The position numbers were made by a program, and so were the translations under genes. Shown in pieces: positions 1 through 7,227 of a stretch of 13,040 nt of DNA (its first letter is position 1; every line of letters starts with the position of its first letter). The notes beneath the pieces were generated by a model. That model saw nothing but the letters and a program-made list of their open reading frames with translations. It was not told the DNA's origin and made no database searches. Source of the stretch: Thermoplasmata archaeon (GTDB lineage: Archaea > Thermoplasmatota > Thermoplasmata > UBA10834); the NCBI GenBank assembly GCA_025457845.1, contig JALOTO010000024.1:1-13040 (forward strand). Reading direction: 5' to 3'.

Positions 1-633
1 CGGGTAGGTCACCCATATCATGCTCGCCCCGGTGTGCCTGATGAGCATCGCTGAGTAGACCGGTGCGTTCCGCCTTATGAGGTCGGCCGGGAAGAGGGGA
101 ACCTGCATCCTGGCCTCCTTCATCTGCGGCAGCCTCAGCGCTATCGCGTAGGAGATGAAGATGAGCCCCGCGCAGTAGATGTACGCGCCCTCGTAGAATA
201 CGCCGAAGAGCCCCACTGAGAGGTTGCCGAGCCCCCAGCCCGCTGCACCCCATGCGCTGAACTTCCCCATCTTGCCTTTGGCCTCGTAGGCGTAGGCCAT
301 CAGGGCCGCGGGGAACATGCCAGATGTGAACCCGACTAGGATCCTGACCACGGCGACCACCGGCAGCCCTCCCCACAGGATGGATGCAGCCTGCAGGATG
401 GTCGCGAGCCCGGACAGCAGCAGCCCGAGCAAAAGCACCTTCCTCTTGCCGTGTATGTCGGAGGCGCGCCCGAAGAGATAGCTTGAGATGAACCCTGCAG
501 CGGCGAACCCGCCCGCTATGAGGCCGATGGTGCTCTCGGAAGCCCCAAGCTCGTCCTGGAGGATGAGCGGGAAAATGACCGCGGGACCGAACAACCCCGC
601 ATTGGAGAGGAGTTGGATGGCTTCAGGTTTCAC
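1..633 (-). CDS. MFS transporter, N-terminal part (truncated by window edge)
   Basis: This is the first 211 codons of a major facilitator superfamily permease; the 3' end lies beyond the left edge. The translation is strongly hydrophobic, with about six membrane helices visible. The family's motif A sits in the loop between helices 2 and 3, seen here as GRASDIHGKRK at residues 55-65 and matching G-x-x-x-D-x-x-G-K/R-x-K/R. A stop codon at 661-663 closes the frame upstream and no ATG lies between it and the first helix, so the GTG at 631-633 is the most likely start (MKPEAIQLLSNAG). It is 63 bp downstream of the small zinc-type gene on the same strand and probably shares its transcript. MFS proteins move small solutes by ion-coupled transport or facilitated diffusion; the substrate cannot be told from sequence. 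Confidence 0.85.
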   Translation of the reverse strand, partial: MKPEAIQLLSNAGLFGPAVIFPLILQDELGASESTIGLIAGGFAAAGFISSYLFGRASDIHGKRKVLLLGLLLSGLATILQAASILWGGLPVVAVVRILVGFTSGMFPAALMAYAYEAKGKMGKFSAWGAAGWGLGNLSVGLFGVFYEGAYIYCAGLIFISYAIALRLPQMKEARMQVPLFPADLIRRNAPVYSAMLIRHTGASMIWVTYP

Positions 634-696
634 GTCTGCCGAATCGGCTGGGCGTATTTCCTACTTTCGGGCCAGACGCGTCCTATTGTCGCCCGT

Positions 697-915
697 CTAC
701 CAGCCAAGGCGCTCGAGGGTGCGGTCCTTCTTGCTCCTCTTCTTGTACTCCCTGTAGTGCTCGCGGCACAGGTGGGCGGTCTTCTCCGGGTCTGACGAGA
801 GTGAGAGGCCGGCCTTCTCGACCTTCTTGCCCGAGACGGCCCTCTCGGCATCCGACTTGCATCCCTCTATGTCGCAGCTGTGGACCTTCTCGACGGCGTG
901 CCTCGCTTCAGGCAT
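697..915 (-). CDS. Small Cys/His (zinc-binding-type) archaeal protein
   Basis: A 72-residue, highly charged protein of unknown function. Cys14 and Cys19 (CDIEGC) and a later CREH motif (Cys50, His53) form a spaced Cys/His set that would fit a single zinc site. The C-terminus is lysine/arginine-rich (YREYKKRSKKDRTLERLGW), suggesting contact with nucleic acid or ribosomes. This pattern resembles short conserved archaeal proteins ending in a KKDR..ERLGW-type tail, but I cannot name a family. The ATG start is supported by a TATA-like TTTTAATA centred 27 bp upstream on the minus strand, as expected for a leaderless mRNA. It diverges from the epimerase gene and precedes the MFS gene. Zinc binding is inferred from residue spacing only. 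Confidence 0.75.
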   Translation of the reverse strand: MPEARHAVEKVHSCDIEGCKSDAERAVSGKKVEKAGLSLSSDPEKTAHLCREHYREYKKRSKKDRTLERLGW

Positions 916-937
916 GCCTCGCTAATCCGGGTGAGGG

Positions 938-946
938 TATTAAAAC
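938..946 (-). promoter_or_regulatory. TATA box of the small zinc-type gene
   Basis: Minus-strand GTTTTAATA, centred about 27 bp before the ATG at 915. This is the spacing expected if transcription starts at or next to the start codon. It is one half of the divergent control region 916-1010. Confidence 0.6.
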
Positions 947-978
947 CGTTCGCACGCCCGCCACTGCCCGGCCGAAAT

Positions 979-986
979 CCATAAGG
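979..986 (+). promoter_or_regulatory. TATA-like element of rpe
   Basis: CCATAAGG, preceded by a purine-rich GAAAT stretch that could act as a BRE, is centred about 28 bp before the rpe ATG at 1011. The spacing fits a leaderless transcript; the sequence is a weak TATA match. Confidence 0.4.
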
Positions 987-1010
987 CATGGATGACCGTA
1001 CGGACATCCG

Positions 1011-1673
1011 ATGCCGAAGGTAGCGCCGTCGATCCTCGCCGCTGACTTCTCCAGGCTGGGGGACGAGGTACGGAAGATAACGGACGCAGGAGCGGACTAT
1101 GTCCACATCGACGTGATGGACGGGGTGTTCGTGCCCAACATAACCATCGGACCGTCGATGGTGAGAGCCTTGAGGGACAAGTCCGACCTCCCGTTCATCG
1201 CGCATCTCATGATCACACATCCAGAGAGGCACGTCAAGGCATTCGCCGACAGCGGCTCTGACATCATCGAGGTCCACCTGGAGGCCGAACAGGACCTGCG
1301 CGCGACCCTCAGGCAGATCCGTTCGGCAGGGAAGCAGGCCGGACTGGCCGTCAACCCCCCGACCCCCATCGAGGAGGCGTTCCCGTACCTGTCGGAGATA
1401 GACCTCCTCCTCGTCATGTCGGTCAACCCCGGGTTCGGGGGCCAGTCCTTCATGCCCCAGGTGCTTCCCAAGATCGCGGCCGCCAAGGCGGAGATGGAGC
1501 GGCAGGGCGTGTCCATGCCCGTCGAGATAGACGGGGGAATCACGGTGCAGACGGGGGAGCCTTCCGCCCGTGCTGGGGCGGACATCCTGGCAGCGGGGAC
1601 CTCGGTCTTCAAGGCGCCCGATGCGAGGGCGGCCATAGCCGCCCTGAGGGCGTGCGGCGAATCAAAGGGTTAA
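1011..1673 (+). CDS. rpe: Ribulose-phosphate 3-epimerase
   Basis: A 220-residue TIM-barrel enzyme interconverting D-ribulose 5-phosphate and D-xylulose 5-phosphate in the cytoplasmic pentose phosphate network. All signature blocks are present in order: PSILAADFSRLGDEV (6-20), HIDVMDG (32-38) with metal-binding His32 and catalytic Asp34, HLM (65-67) with His65, MSVNPGFGGQSF (136-147), and VEIDGGI (171-177) with the second catalytic Asp174. A phosphate-binding GADILAAGTSVFKA follows near the C-terminus. Length is normal for the family. The ATG has a TATA-like element 28 bp upstream. The gene is followed after 35 bp by a small membrane protein and then fen, all on the plus strand. In archaea lacking an oxidative pentose phosphate branch, this enzyme usually serves pentose supply for nucleotides; that is family knowledge, not shown here. 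Confidence 0.96.
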   Translation: MPKVAPSILAADFSRLGDEVRKITDAGADYVHIDVMDGVFVPNITIGPSMVRALRDKSDLPFIAHLMITHPERHVKAFADSGSDIIEVHLEAEQDLRATLRQIRSAGKQAGLAVNPPTPIEEAFPYLSEIDLLLVMSVNPGFGGQSFMPQVLPKIAAAKAEMERQGVSMPVEIDGGITVQTGEPSARAGADILAAGTSVFKAPDARAAIAALRACGESKG

Positions 1674-1708
1674 TAACCCCGGCGGCCCTCAAGGAGGTCG
1701 GACAAGAC

Positions 1709-1897
1709 ATGACCGAGAAGATGAGCGAGCACCCGATCCTTGCCTACATCACGTTCGTCCTGCCAGCGATACTCCTCTGCATGGGGGTAGTGTTCGGTGC
1801 CAACGTCTTCCTTCTCATCGTGACCGCGGCATGGCTGGGGGTCGCTTTCATGGTCATATTCCTGCCGATGTCGTCCGACAACGGCTCGTCTATCTGA
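1709..1897 (+). CDS. Small two-helix membrane protein, function unknown
   Basis: A 62-residue protein with a short polar N-terminus (MTEKMSEHP), two hydrophobic segments at about residues 10-29 and 32-52, and a polar tail (SSDNGSSI). An in-frame ATG at 1652 exists but overlaps the end of rpe. The ATG at 1709 is chosen because AAGGAGGTC (1691-1699) stands nine bases before it, a strong Shine-Dalgarno sequence. The spacing suggests cotranscription with rpe upstream and possibly fen 37 bp downstream. I do not recognise a family. The hairpin-like topology is common among small accessory membrane proteins, but no partner is indicated. Confidence 0.7.
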   Translation: MTEKMSEHPILAYITFVLPAILLCMGVVFGANVFLLIVTAAWLGVAFMVIFLPMSSDNGSSI

Positions 1898-1934
1898 CCC
1901 GAGGGTCATATGGCCCCGTGGTCTGGGTGTTCCC

Positions 1935-2954
1935 ATGGGCGTCGACATATCGGACCTTGTTGACCGCAGACCTATCGCGCTCGAGGACCTGAGCGGGCGG
2001 TCCATCGCCATCGACGCCTTCAACACGCTCTACCAGTTCCTGACCACCATACGGCAGCCTGACGGGACACCCCTGATGGACAGAGACGGCAGGGTCACAT
2101 CGCACATCTCCGGGCTGTTCTACCGCACGGCGTCGATACTGGAGCTGGGCATAAGGCCCGTGTATGTCTTCGACGGGACCCCTCCTGAGCTGAAGCGCAA
2201 GACCATAGAGGAGAGGCGTGCGGTGAGGGCCGCGGCCGAGAAGGAGTGGAAGGCCGCGGTGGAGGCAGGGGACCTGAAGAGGGCCCAGACTGCTGCGTCC
2301 AGGTCGTCTCGCTTGGACAACTCTATGGTCGACGAGTCGAAGGCCCTCCTGGGAGCCATGGGCGTGCCGTCCGTCGCCGCGCCGGGGGAGGGCGAGGCGC
2401 AGATGGCCGCCATGGCGAACAGGGGCGACGTATGGGCAGGTGCCTCCCAGGATTTCGACGCCATGCTCTTCGGCACGCCCACCCTCGTGAGGAACCTCAC
2501 CCTCGCTGGCAAGCGCCGGCTCCCATCGGGCAAGACCGTGGACGTGACCCCTGAGGTGGTCCGCCTGGGGGATGTGCTCTCCTCCCTATCGATCACAAGG
2601 GAACAGCTCGTCGATATCGGGATACTCGTCGGGACGGACTTCAACGACGGCGTCCGCGGTATCGGCCCGAAGAAGGGGTTAGCGCTCATTCGGAGGCTGG
2701 GCGACCTGGAGCACGTCATCCGGGACGGCAAGACAGCTGTGCCAGCCGAGTTCCAGGAGGTGCGCGACATATTCCTCCGGCCGAAAGTCTCAGAGGACTA
2801 CGACCTGTCATGGAAGGCACCGGACAGGGATGCCATTTTGAGGATAATGTGCGACAGGCACAGCTTCTCGGTCGACCGGATAGGGTCGGTCGTGGACAAG
2901 CTGTCCTCGAAGGACTCGGGGACCTCCCAGGCGAGGCTCGATTCATGGTCGTGA
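1935..2954 (+). CDS. fen: Flap endonuclease 1 (FEN-1)
   Basis: A 339-residue archaeal FEN-1, the structure-specific nuclease that removes 5' flaps during Okazaki fragment maturation and long-patch repair. The two-metal active-site acidic residues are all visible: Asp27 (IAIDAFN), Asp80 (VFDG), Glu152 and Glu154 (PGEGEAQ), Asp173 and Asp175 (SQDFDAM), and Asp235 (VGTDFND). The helix-hairpin-helix that grips duplex DNA follows (GVRGIGPKKGLALI). The C-terminus ends in a PCNA-binding-type motif, QARLDSW, where the second aromatic is replaced by a terminal Ser. Length matches the archaeal family (about 340). The start ATG gives the canonical MGVDISDLV N-terminus. A CATATGG element about 25 bp upstream could be a TATA box, though cotranscription with the preceding genes is equally possible. 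The next gene, ileS, has its own promoter 140 bp away. Confidence 0.97.
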   Translation: MGVDISDLVDRRPIALEDLSGRSIAIDAFNTLYQFLTTIRQPDGTPLMDRDGRVTSHISGLFYRTASILELGIRPVYVFDGTPPELKRKTIEERRAVRAAAEKEWKAAVEAGDLKRAQTAASRSSRLDNSMVDESKALLGAMGVPSVAAPGEGEAQMAAMANRGDVWAGASQDFDAMLFGTPTLVRNLTLAGKRRLPSGKTVDVTPEVVRLGDVLSSLSITREQLVDIGILVGTDFNDGVRGIGPKKGLALIRRLGDLEHVIRDGKTAVPAEFQEVRDIFLRPKVSEDYDLSWKAPDRDAILRIMCDRHSFSVDRIGSVVDKLSSKDSGTSQARLDSWS

Positions 2955-3049
2955 GGCCGCATGCCCCTGCGGGGTCCCGGGCCCGGTTGGGCGCCCACTT
3001 CCGGAGACGGTCCAGATGATTGACATGGCATGCGTCCGGGGTCGCATTG

Positions 3050-3058
3050 TTTAAAATA
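3050..3058 (+). promoter_or_regulatory. TATA box of ileS
   Basis: TTTAAAATA is the strongest AT-rich element in the fen-ileS gap, centred 40 bp before the ileS ATG. It predicts a start near 3080 and a leader of about 14 nt containing AGGAAG (3081-3086), a possible ribosome binding site. The rest of the gap (2955-3049) is GC-rich with a 5-bp hairpin at 2957-2972 just after fen; nothing else is recognised. Confidence 0.65.
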
Positions 3059-3093
3059 CCTCCCATCAATATGGTCTAGAAGGAAGATCGATT

Positions 3094-6000
3094 ATGCGCC
3101 AAGTAGACGAGAACTACTCCCCCGCCCAGCTTGAGAAAGACATACGGGCGATGTGGGAACGCACTCGGATCTACGAGAAGGTGAAGAGGCTCAACGAGAC
3201 GGGCAAGGCCTACTACTTCCTGGACGGTCCACCTTACACCACTGGCTCCATCCACGTGGGCACTGCCTGGAACAAGATCCTCAAGGACACCGTGGTGCGG
3301 TTCAGGCGCATGCAGGGGTTCCGCGTCCGGGACCAGCCAGGTTACGACATGCACGGTCTCCCTATCGAGGTCAAGGTCGAGCAGATGCTCGGCATCAAGA
3401 CCAAGAAGGAGATCGAGACCCAGGGCATCGACAAGTTCGTCTCGACCTGCAGGGACTACGCGATCAAGTCCAAGTCCAAGATGACCGAGGATTTCAAGCT
3501 CCTCGGGGTCTGGATGGACTGGGACAACCCATATCTCACAGTCAACCCGTCGTACATAGCGTCCGTGTGGTGGACCCTGCGCCAGGCGCATGAGAAGGGA
3601 CTCCTCGAGACCGACCTCCGGGTACTCCCGTGGTGCCCCAGGTGCGAGACCGCCCTCGCAGAGGCCGAGATAGAGTACTGGGACGAGACGGACCCGTCGA
3701 TATACGTCAAGTTCCCGATAGATGGGCGCGAGGGTGAGTACCTGCTCGTGTGGACCACGACCCCGTGGACCATCCCTGGGAACCTCGCGGCCGCGGTGCA
3801 TCCTGACCTCACCTACGCAAGGGTCAACGTGAAGCGGGGGCCCATAGAGGAGGTAGTAATACTCCTGGAGGAGAAGGTCGAGGAGCTGCGCCAGACCGCC
3901 GGGGTCGAGGACCTGAAGATACTCGCCACCATGAAGGGCTCTGACCTGATCGGCCTCCATTACAGGCACCCGCTATCGGAGCTCGTGCCGTACCAGAAGC
4001 AGATAAGGGGACACTGGGTGCACGCGGTAGTGCCCTCGGAGACGGTCACCAACGAGAGCACCGGGCTCGTCCACATCGCACCGGGACACGGCCCCGAGGA
4101 CTTCGACATTGGCGTCAAGCACGACCTGGAACCGTTCTCGCCCGTCGACGAGGCGGGCAACTACACCGACGAGGTCGGAGACCACTATGTCGGGATGCAC
4201 GTCAAGGACGCCAACGCCATGGTCATGAGCGACCTCGTCGAGGCAGGGGCGATGTTCCACCAGGGGACCGTGACGCATAGGTACGGCCACTGCTGGCGCT
4301 GCAAGAAGCCGATCATCTACAGGATAACGGAACAGTGGTTCCTCAAGGTCTCGTCCATCAAGGACCAGCTCAACGCGGCGAACGACAAGGTCAAGTGGTA
4401 TCCCGACTGGGCCGGGTCGAGCCGGGAGAAGGACTGGATCGCGAACGCGCGCGACTGGTGCATCAGCCGACAGAGATACTGGGGCACACCGCTACCCGTA
4501 TGGAAGTGCCAGTGCGGGAACATGAAGGTCGTCTCCTCGCTGGAGGAGCTCAAGTCAGCGAGGGGCTACGTCGAGGGCATGGACGTGCACAGGCCCTGGA
4601 TCGACAAACTCACGTTCGAGTGCGAGAAGTGCAAGGGCGAGATGAGGAGAGTGCCTGACGTCCTGGACGTGTGGCTGGACGCCGGCACTTGCTCATGGGC
4701 GTCATTGGCCTATCCAGCGTCCAAGGAGGAGTTCGACAAGTGGTGGCCGAGCGAATGGATCACGGAAGCCCACGACCAGACGAGGGGCTGGTTCTATTCG
4801 CAGCTCGTCACGGGAGTCATAGCCTTCGGCAAGTCCCCCTACAACTCCGTCCTCATGCACGGATGGGCCCTCACCCCTCAGGGCGAGGCGATGTCGAAGA
4901 GCGACGGGACCGCCGTCGACCCCGTGGCGATCGTCAACCAGATGGGCGCCGACTCGCTAAGGTTCTACCTCCTGAAGACGAACGCCCCCTGGGAGGACAT
5001 CCAGTTCCAGTCGGAGGGGGTCAAGGCGGCCAACAGGACCCTGAACATCCTCTGGAACGTCTACAAGTTCGCCTCCCTCTACATGTCCATCGACAAGTTC
5101 GAGCCCAACTCGATGAGGGTCGAGACCGTCTCCGAGGCGCTCAGGCCCGAGGACAAGTGGATGTTGTCCAGGACCGAGTCCCTCAAGAGGGACTTCACGG
5201 CGGCCATGGAGGTCTACGACATACACCGCGCGATGAGGCTCCTTGAGGACTTCACTGTCGCCGACCTCTCCAGATGGTATGTCAAGCTCGTCAGGGACCG
5301 CCTCTGGAAGGAGGGTGAGGATGCGGACAAGACCGCCGCGTTCAAGGTCTTGCACGAGGCGCTCTCGACGTCGGTCGCGCTCCTCGCGCCTGTCTGCCCT
5401 CACATCACCGAGGCGATGCATTCCAACCTCAACGGCCGCCCGGAGAGCGTCCACATGCTCCCGTGGCCCGCGGTCGAGGAGAAGTGGATAGACACGTCCA
5501 TAGAGGAGGGGATGACCCTCGTCCAGGAGATATCGGAGATCGTCGCGAGGGTGAGGCAGGAGAGCAACGTCAACCTGCGCTGGCCCCTGAAGAGGGTCGT
5601 CATCAAGGCGGCCTCGATGGACGTCTCCGAGTCGCTCGTGCAGCTCAAGGACACCCTGCTCTCCCAGAACAACATCAAGGACATGCAGATGGTCCCGGAG
5701 GGCGAGGAGTGGGACGAGATGCTGCTGAGCGTCGTCCCGAACCCGAACGCCATCGGCAAGGTCTACAGGCAGTGGTCAAGCAAGATCGCCGTGCTCCTGA
5801 AGAACAGGCCCGCCAAGTCGATAAAGGCGGGCATAGACAAGGGCGAGTACTCCCTCGGCATCGAGGGGCAGCTCGTGAAGATCCTGCCCAACATGGTCTC
5901 TTTCACATCGACTCTCCCGCCGGACGTGGTAAGCGCGGAGTTCAGCAAGGGGATAATCTACCTGGACCTCGAGATGACCCCCGCCCTGGAGGCGGAAGGC

Positions 6001-7218
6001 TTCGCGAGGGAGATGGTCAGGCGCATACAGCAGATGAGGAAGGACATGGGCCTGAACGTCGAGGAGTTCATCAGGGTGGAGCTCGAGTGCTCTCCCAAGA
6101 TCGAGGGCGTCATAGACCAGTGGAGGGACCGCATATGCCGCGAGACGCGTGCCCGCAAGCTGGATTGCCTGGCTCCTCCCAAGGGCGAGTACATAGTCGA
6201 GTGGAACGTCGCCAACGAACCTCTCTTAATAGGCCTCACCTCGCTCAAGATGAAGGCGGGGCTCGACGCTCTCTCGAGCATACCCGGCGTGACGACCGAG
6301 AAGGCGATGAAGCTCTTCGAGGCAGGGTACACATCCCTCGAACAGCTCAAGACCGCGAACCCGGAGGAGGTCGCGCTGGTCGACGGCATCACGAAGGCCG
6401 ACGCCAAGAAGGTCCACGAGCACCTGAACAAGGCAGAGGCGCAGCCAGCCACCGCGCCCGCCCAGCCGCAGGCCGCCCCTGCACCCCCCGCAGCGGGACC
6501 GCAGGCGCAGCCCGTCCCGTTCCTCGAGACGCTCAAGTCGGTCGACGGCATGAGGTCAGAGGTGGCGGACGCCATCTTCGAGGCGGGCTACATCTCCGCC
6601 CAGTCGCTCAAGACCGCATCGGCCGAGGACCTGGCCAGGGTCAAGGGCGTCGACCAGGCCCTCGCGACCTCTCTGATAGAGCACTTCATGGGCGTCGCCG
6701 CGGAGCCCGCACAACAGGCGATAAGGCCGCCAGTCGCGCGGCCGGTGGACAAGCTCAGCGAACTCGAGCGCTCGTTCTCCTACCTCGTAGAAGAGGACAA
6801 ACCGGAGACATCGTACACCCTGTTCCTGAAGACCCTGAAGAAGGGGATGAAGGGGTACTGCGTGACGAGGAACTACCCGGCGAAGATACGCAGCAAGTTC
6901 GACCTCAAGGACACGCCCGTCATATGGCTGTCCAACGTGGGCAGGGACAATGCGATCCGGCCGAAGGACCTCGAGAAGCTCAGCCTGTCGCTGGAGCAGT
7001 TCCTGTCTCAGAGCGGCGGCGGCATAGTCCTGCTCGACGGGCTGGAGTACCTCATAACCAACAACAACTTCATCACCGTGCTGAGGCTCATCCAGTCCCT
7101 CAGGGACCAGGTGGCGATCAACCAGTCGATCCTCCTGATGGCCGTGAACAGGTCGACCCTCGAGAGCCACCAGCTCAACCTGCTGGAGCGCGAGGTCGAC
7201 TACACCATCCAGGGCTGA
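3094..7218 (+). CDS. ileS: Isoleucyl-tRNA synthetase with C-terminal HhH x2 and DUF835 extension
   Basis: A 1374-residue protein; archaeal IleRS is usually near 1050. It charges tRNA-Ile with isoleucine in the cytoplasm. Residues 1-1050 form a full class Ia enzyme: the HIGH-type HVGT at 54-57, the WCPRC knuckle at 180-184, editing-domain TTTPWT at 221-226 and HIAPGHGPED at 327-336, further Cys pairs at 400/403, 472/474 and 510/513, and KMSKS-type AMSKS at 599-603, followed by the helical anticodon-binding region. From about Met1053 the frame continues without interruption into two helix-hairpin-helix-like modules (about 1057-1113 and 1143-1200), separated by an Ala/Pro/Gln-rich linker (1114-1142), then a DUF835-type domain (about 1240-1370) with LLDGLEYLITNNNF and LLEREVDYTI. 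The extension is not needed for known IleRS chemistry; its role is unknown. The gene has its own TATA box and ends 9 bp from the convergent dehydratase operon. Confidence 0.96.
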   Translation: MRQVDENYSPAQLEKDIRAMWERTRIYEKVKRLNETGKAYYFLDGPPYTTGSIHVGTAWNKILKDTVVRFRRMQGFRVRDQPGYDMHGLPIEVKVEQMLGIKTKKEIETQGIDKFVSTCRDYAIKSKSKMTEDFKLLGVWMDWDNPYLTVNPSYIASVWWTLRQAHEKGLLETDLRVLPWCPRCETALAEAEIEYWDETDPSIYVKFPIDGREGEYLLVWTTTPWTIPGNLAAAVHPDLTYARVNVKRGPIEEVVILLEEKVEELRQTAGVEDLKILATMKGSDLIGLHYRHPLSELVPYQKQIRGHWVHAVVPSETVTNESTGLVHIAPGHGPEDFDIGVKHDLEPFSPVDEAGNYTDEVGDHYVGMHVKDANAMVMSDLVEAGAMFHQGTVTHRYGHCWRCKKPIIYRITEQWFLKVSSIKDQLNAANDKVKWYPDWAGSSREKDWIANARDWCISRQRYWGTPLPVWKCQCGNMKVVSSLEELKSARGYVEGMDVHRPWIDKLTFECEKCKGEMRRVPDVLDVWLDAGTCSWASLAYPASKEEFDKWWPSEWITEAHDQTRGWFYSQLVTGVIAFGKSPYNSVLMHGWALTPQGEAMSKSDGTAVDPVAIVNQMGADSLRFYLLKTNAPWEDIQFQSEGVKAANRTLNILWNVYKFASLYMSIDKFEPNSMRVETVSEALRPEDKWMLSRTESLKRDFTAAMEVYDIHRAMRLLEDFTVADLSRWYVKLVRDRLWKEGEDADKTAAFKVLHEALSTSVALLAPVCPHITEAMHSNLNGRPESVHMLPWPAVEEKWIDTSIEEGMTLVQEISEIVARVRQESNVNLRWPLKRVVIKAASMDVSESLVQLKDTLLSQNNIKDMQMVPEGEEWDEMLLSVVPNPNAIGKVYRQWSSKIAVLLKNRPAKSIKAGIDKGEYSLGIEGQLVKILPNMVSFTSTLPPDVVSAEFSKGIIYLDLEMTPALEAEGFAREMVRRIQQMRKDMGLNVEEFIRVELECSPKIEGVIDQWRDRICRETRARKLDCLAPPKGEYIVEWNVANEPLLIGLTSLKMKAGLDALSSIPGVTTEKAMKLFEAGYTSLEQLKTANPEEVALVDGITKADAKKVHEHLNKAEAQPATAPAQPQAAPAPPAAGPQAQPVPFLETLKSVDGMRSEVADAIFEAGYISAQSLKTASAEDLARVKGVDQALATSLIEHFMGVAAEPAQQAIRPPVARPVDKLSELERSFSYLVEEDKPETSYTLFLKTLKKGMKGYCVTRNYPAKIRSKFDLKDTPVIWLSNVGRDNAIRPKDLEKLSLSLEQFLSQSGGGIVLLDGLEYLITNNNFITVLRLIQSLRDQVAINQSILLMAVNRSTLESHQLNLLEREVDYTIQG
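6262..6693 (+). repeat. Tandem helix-hairpin-helix modules inside ileS
   Basis: Two in-frame modules of about 58 codons, at 6262-6432 and 6520-6693, are clearly related: FEAGYTSLEQLKTA versus FEAGYISAQSLKTA, followed by IT/VD-type hairpins after DGI and KGV. They flank an Ala/Pro-rich linker (6433-6519). HhH modules usually bind nucleic acid backbones without sequence preference or mediate protein contacts; here tRNA binding is only a guess. Confidence 0.75.
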
Positions 7219-7227
7219 GCACCGGCC

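Noticed and set aside
2957..2972. CCGCA/TGCGG hairpin just after fen
   Set aside because: Only five pairs, no T-run and no covariation evidence; noted but not called as a terminator.
3010..3035. Possible C/D box RNA around GATGATTGACATGG before ileS
   Set aside because: The C box does not match RTGATGA and no properly spaced D box follows.
3076..3969. A minus-strand open frame of nearly 300 codons opposite the ileS start
   Set aside because: It mirrors ileS codons on the opposite strand, has a Leu/Asp/Val-biased composition and no recognisable motif.
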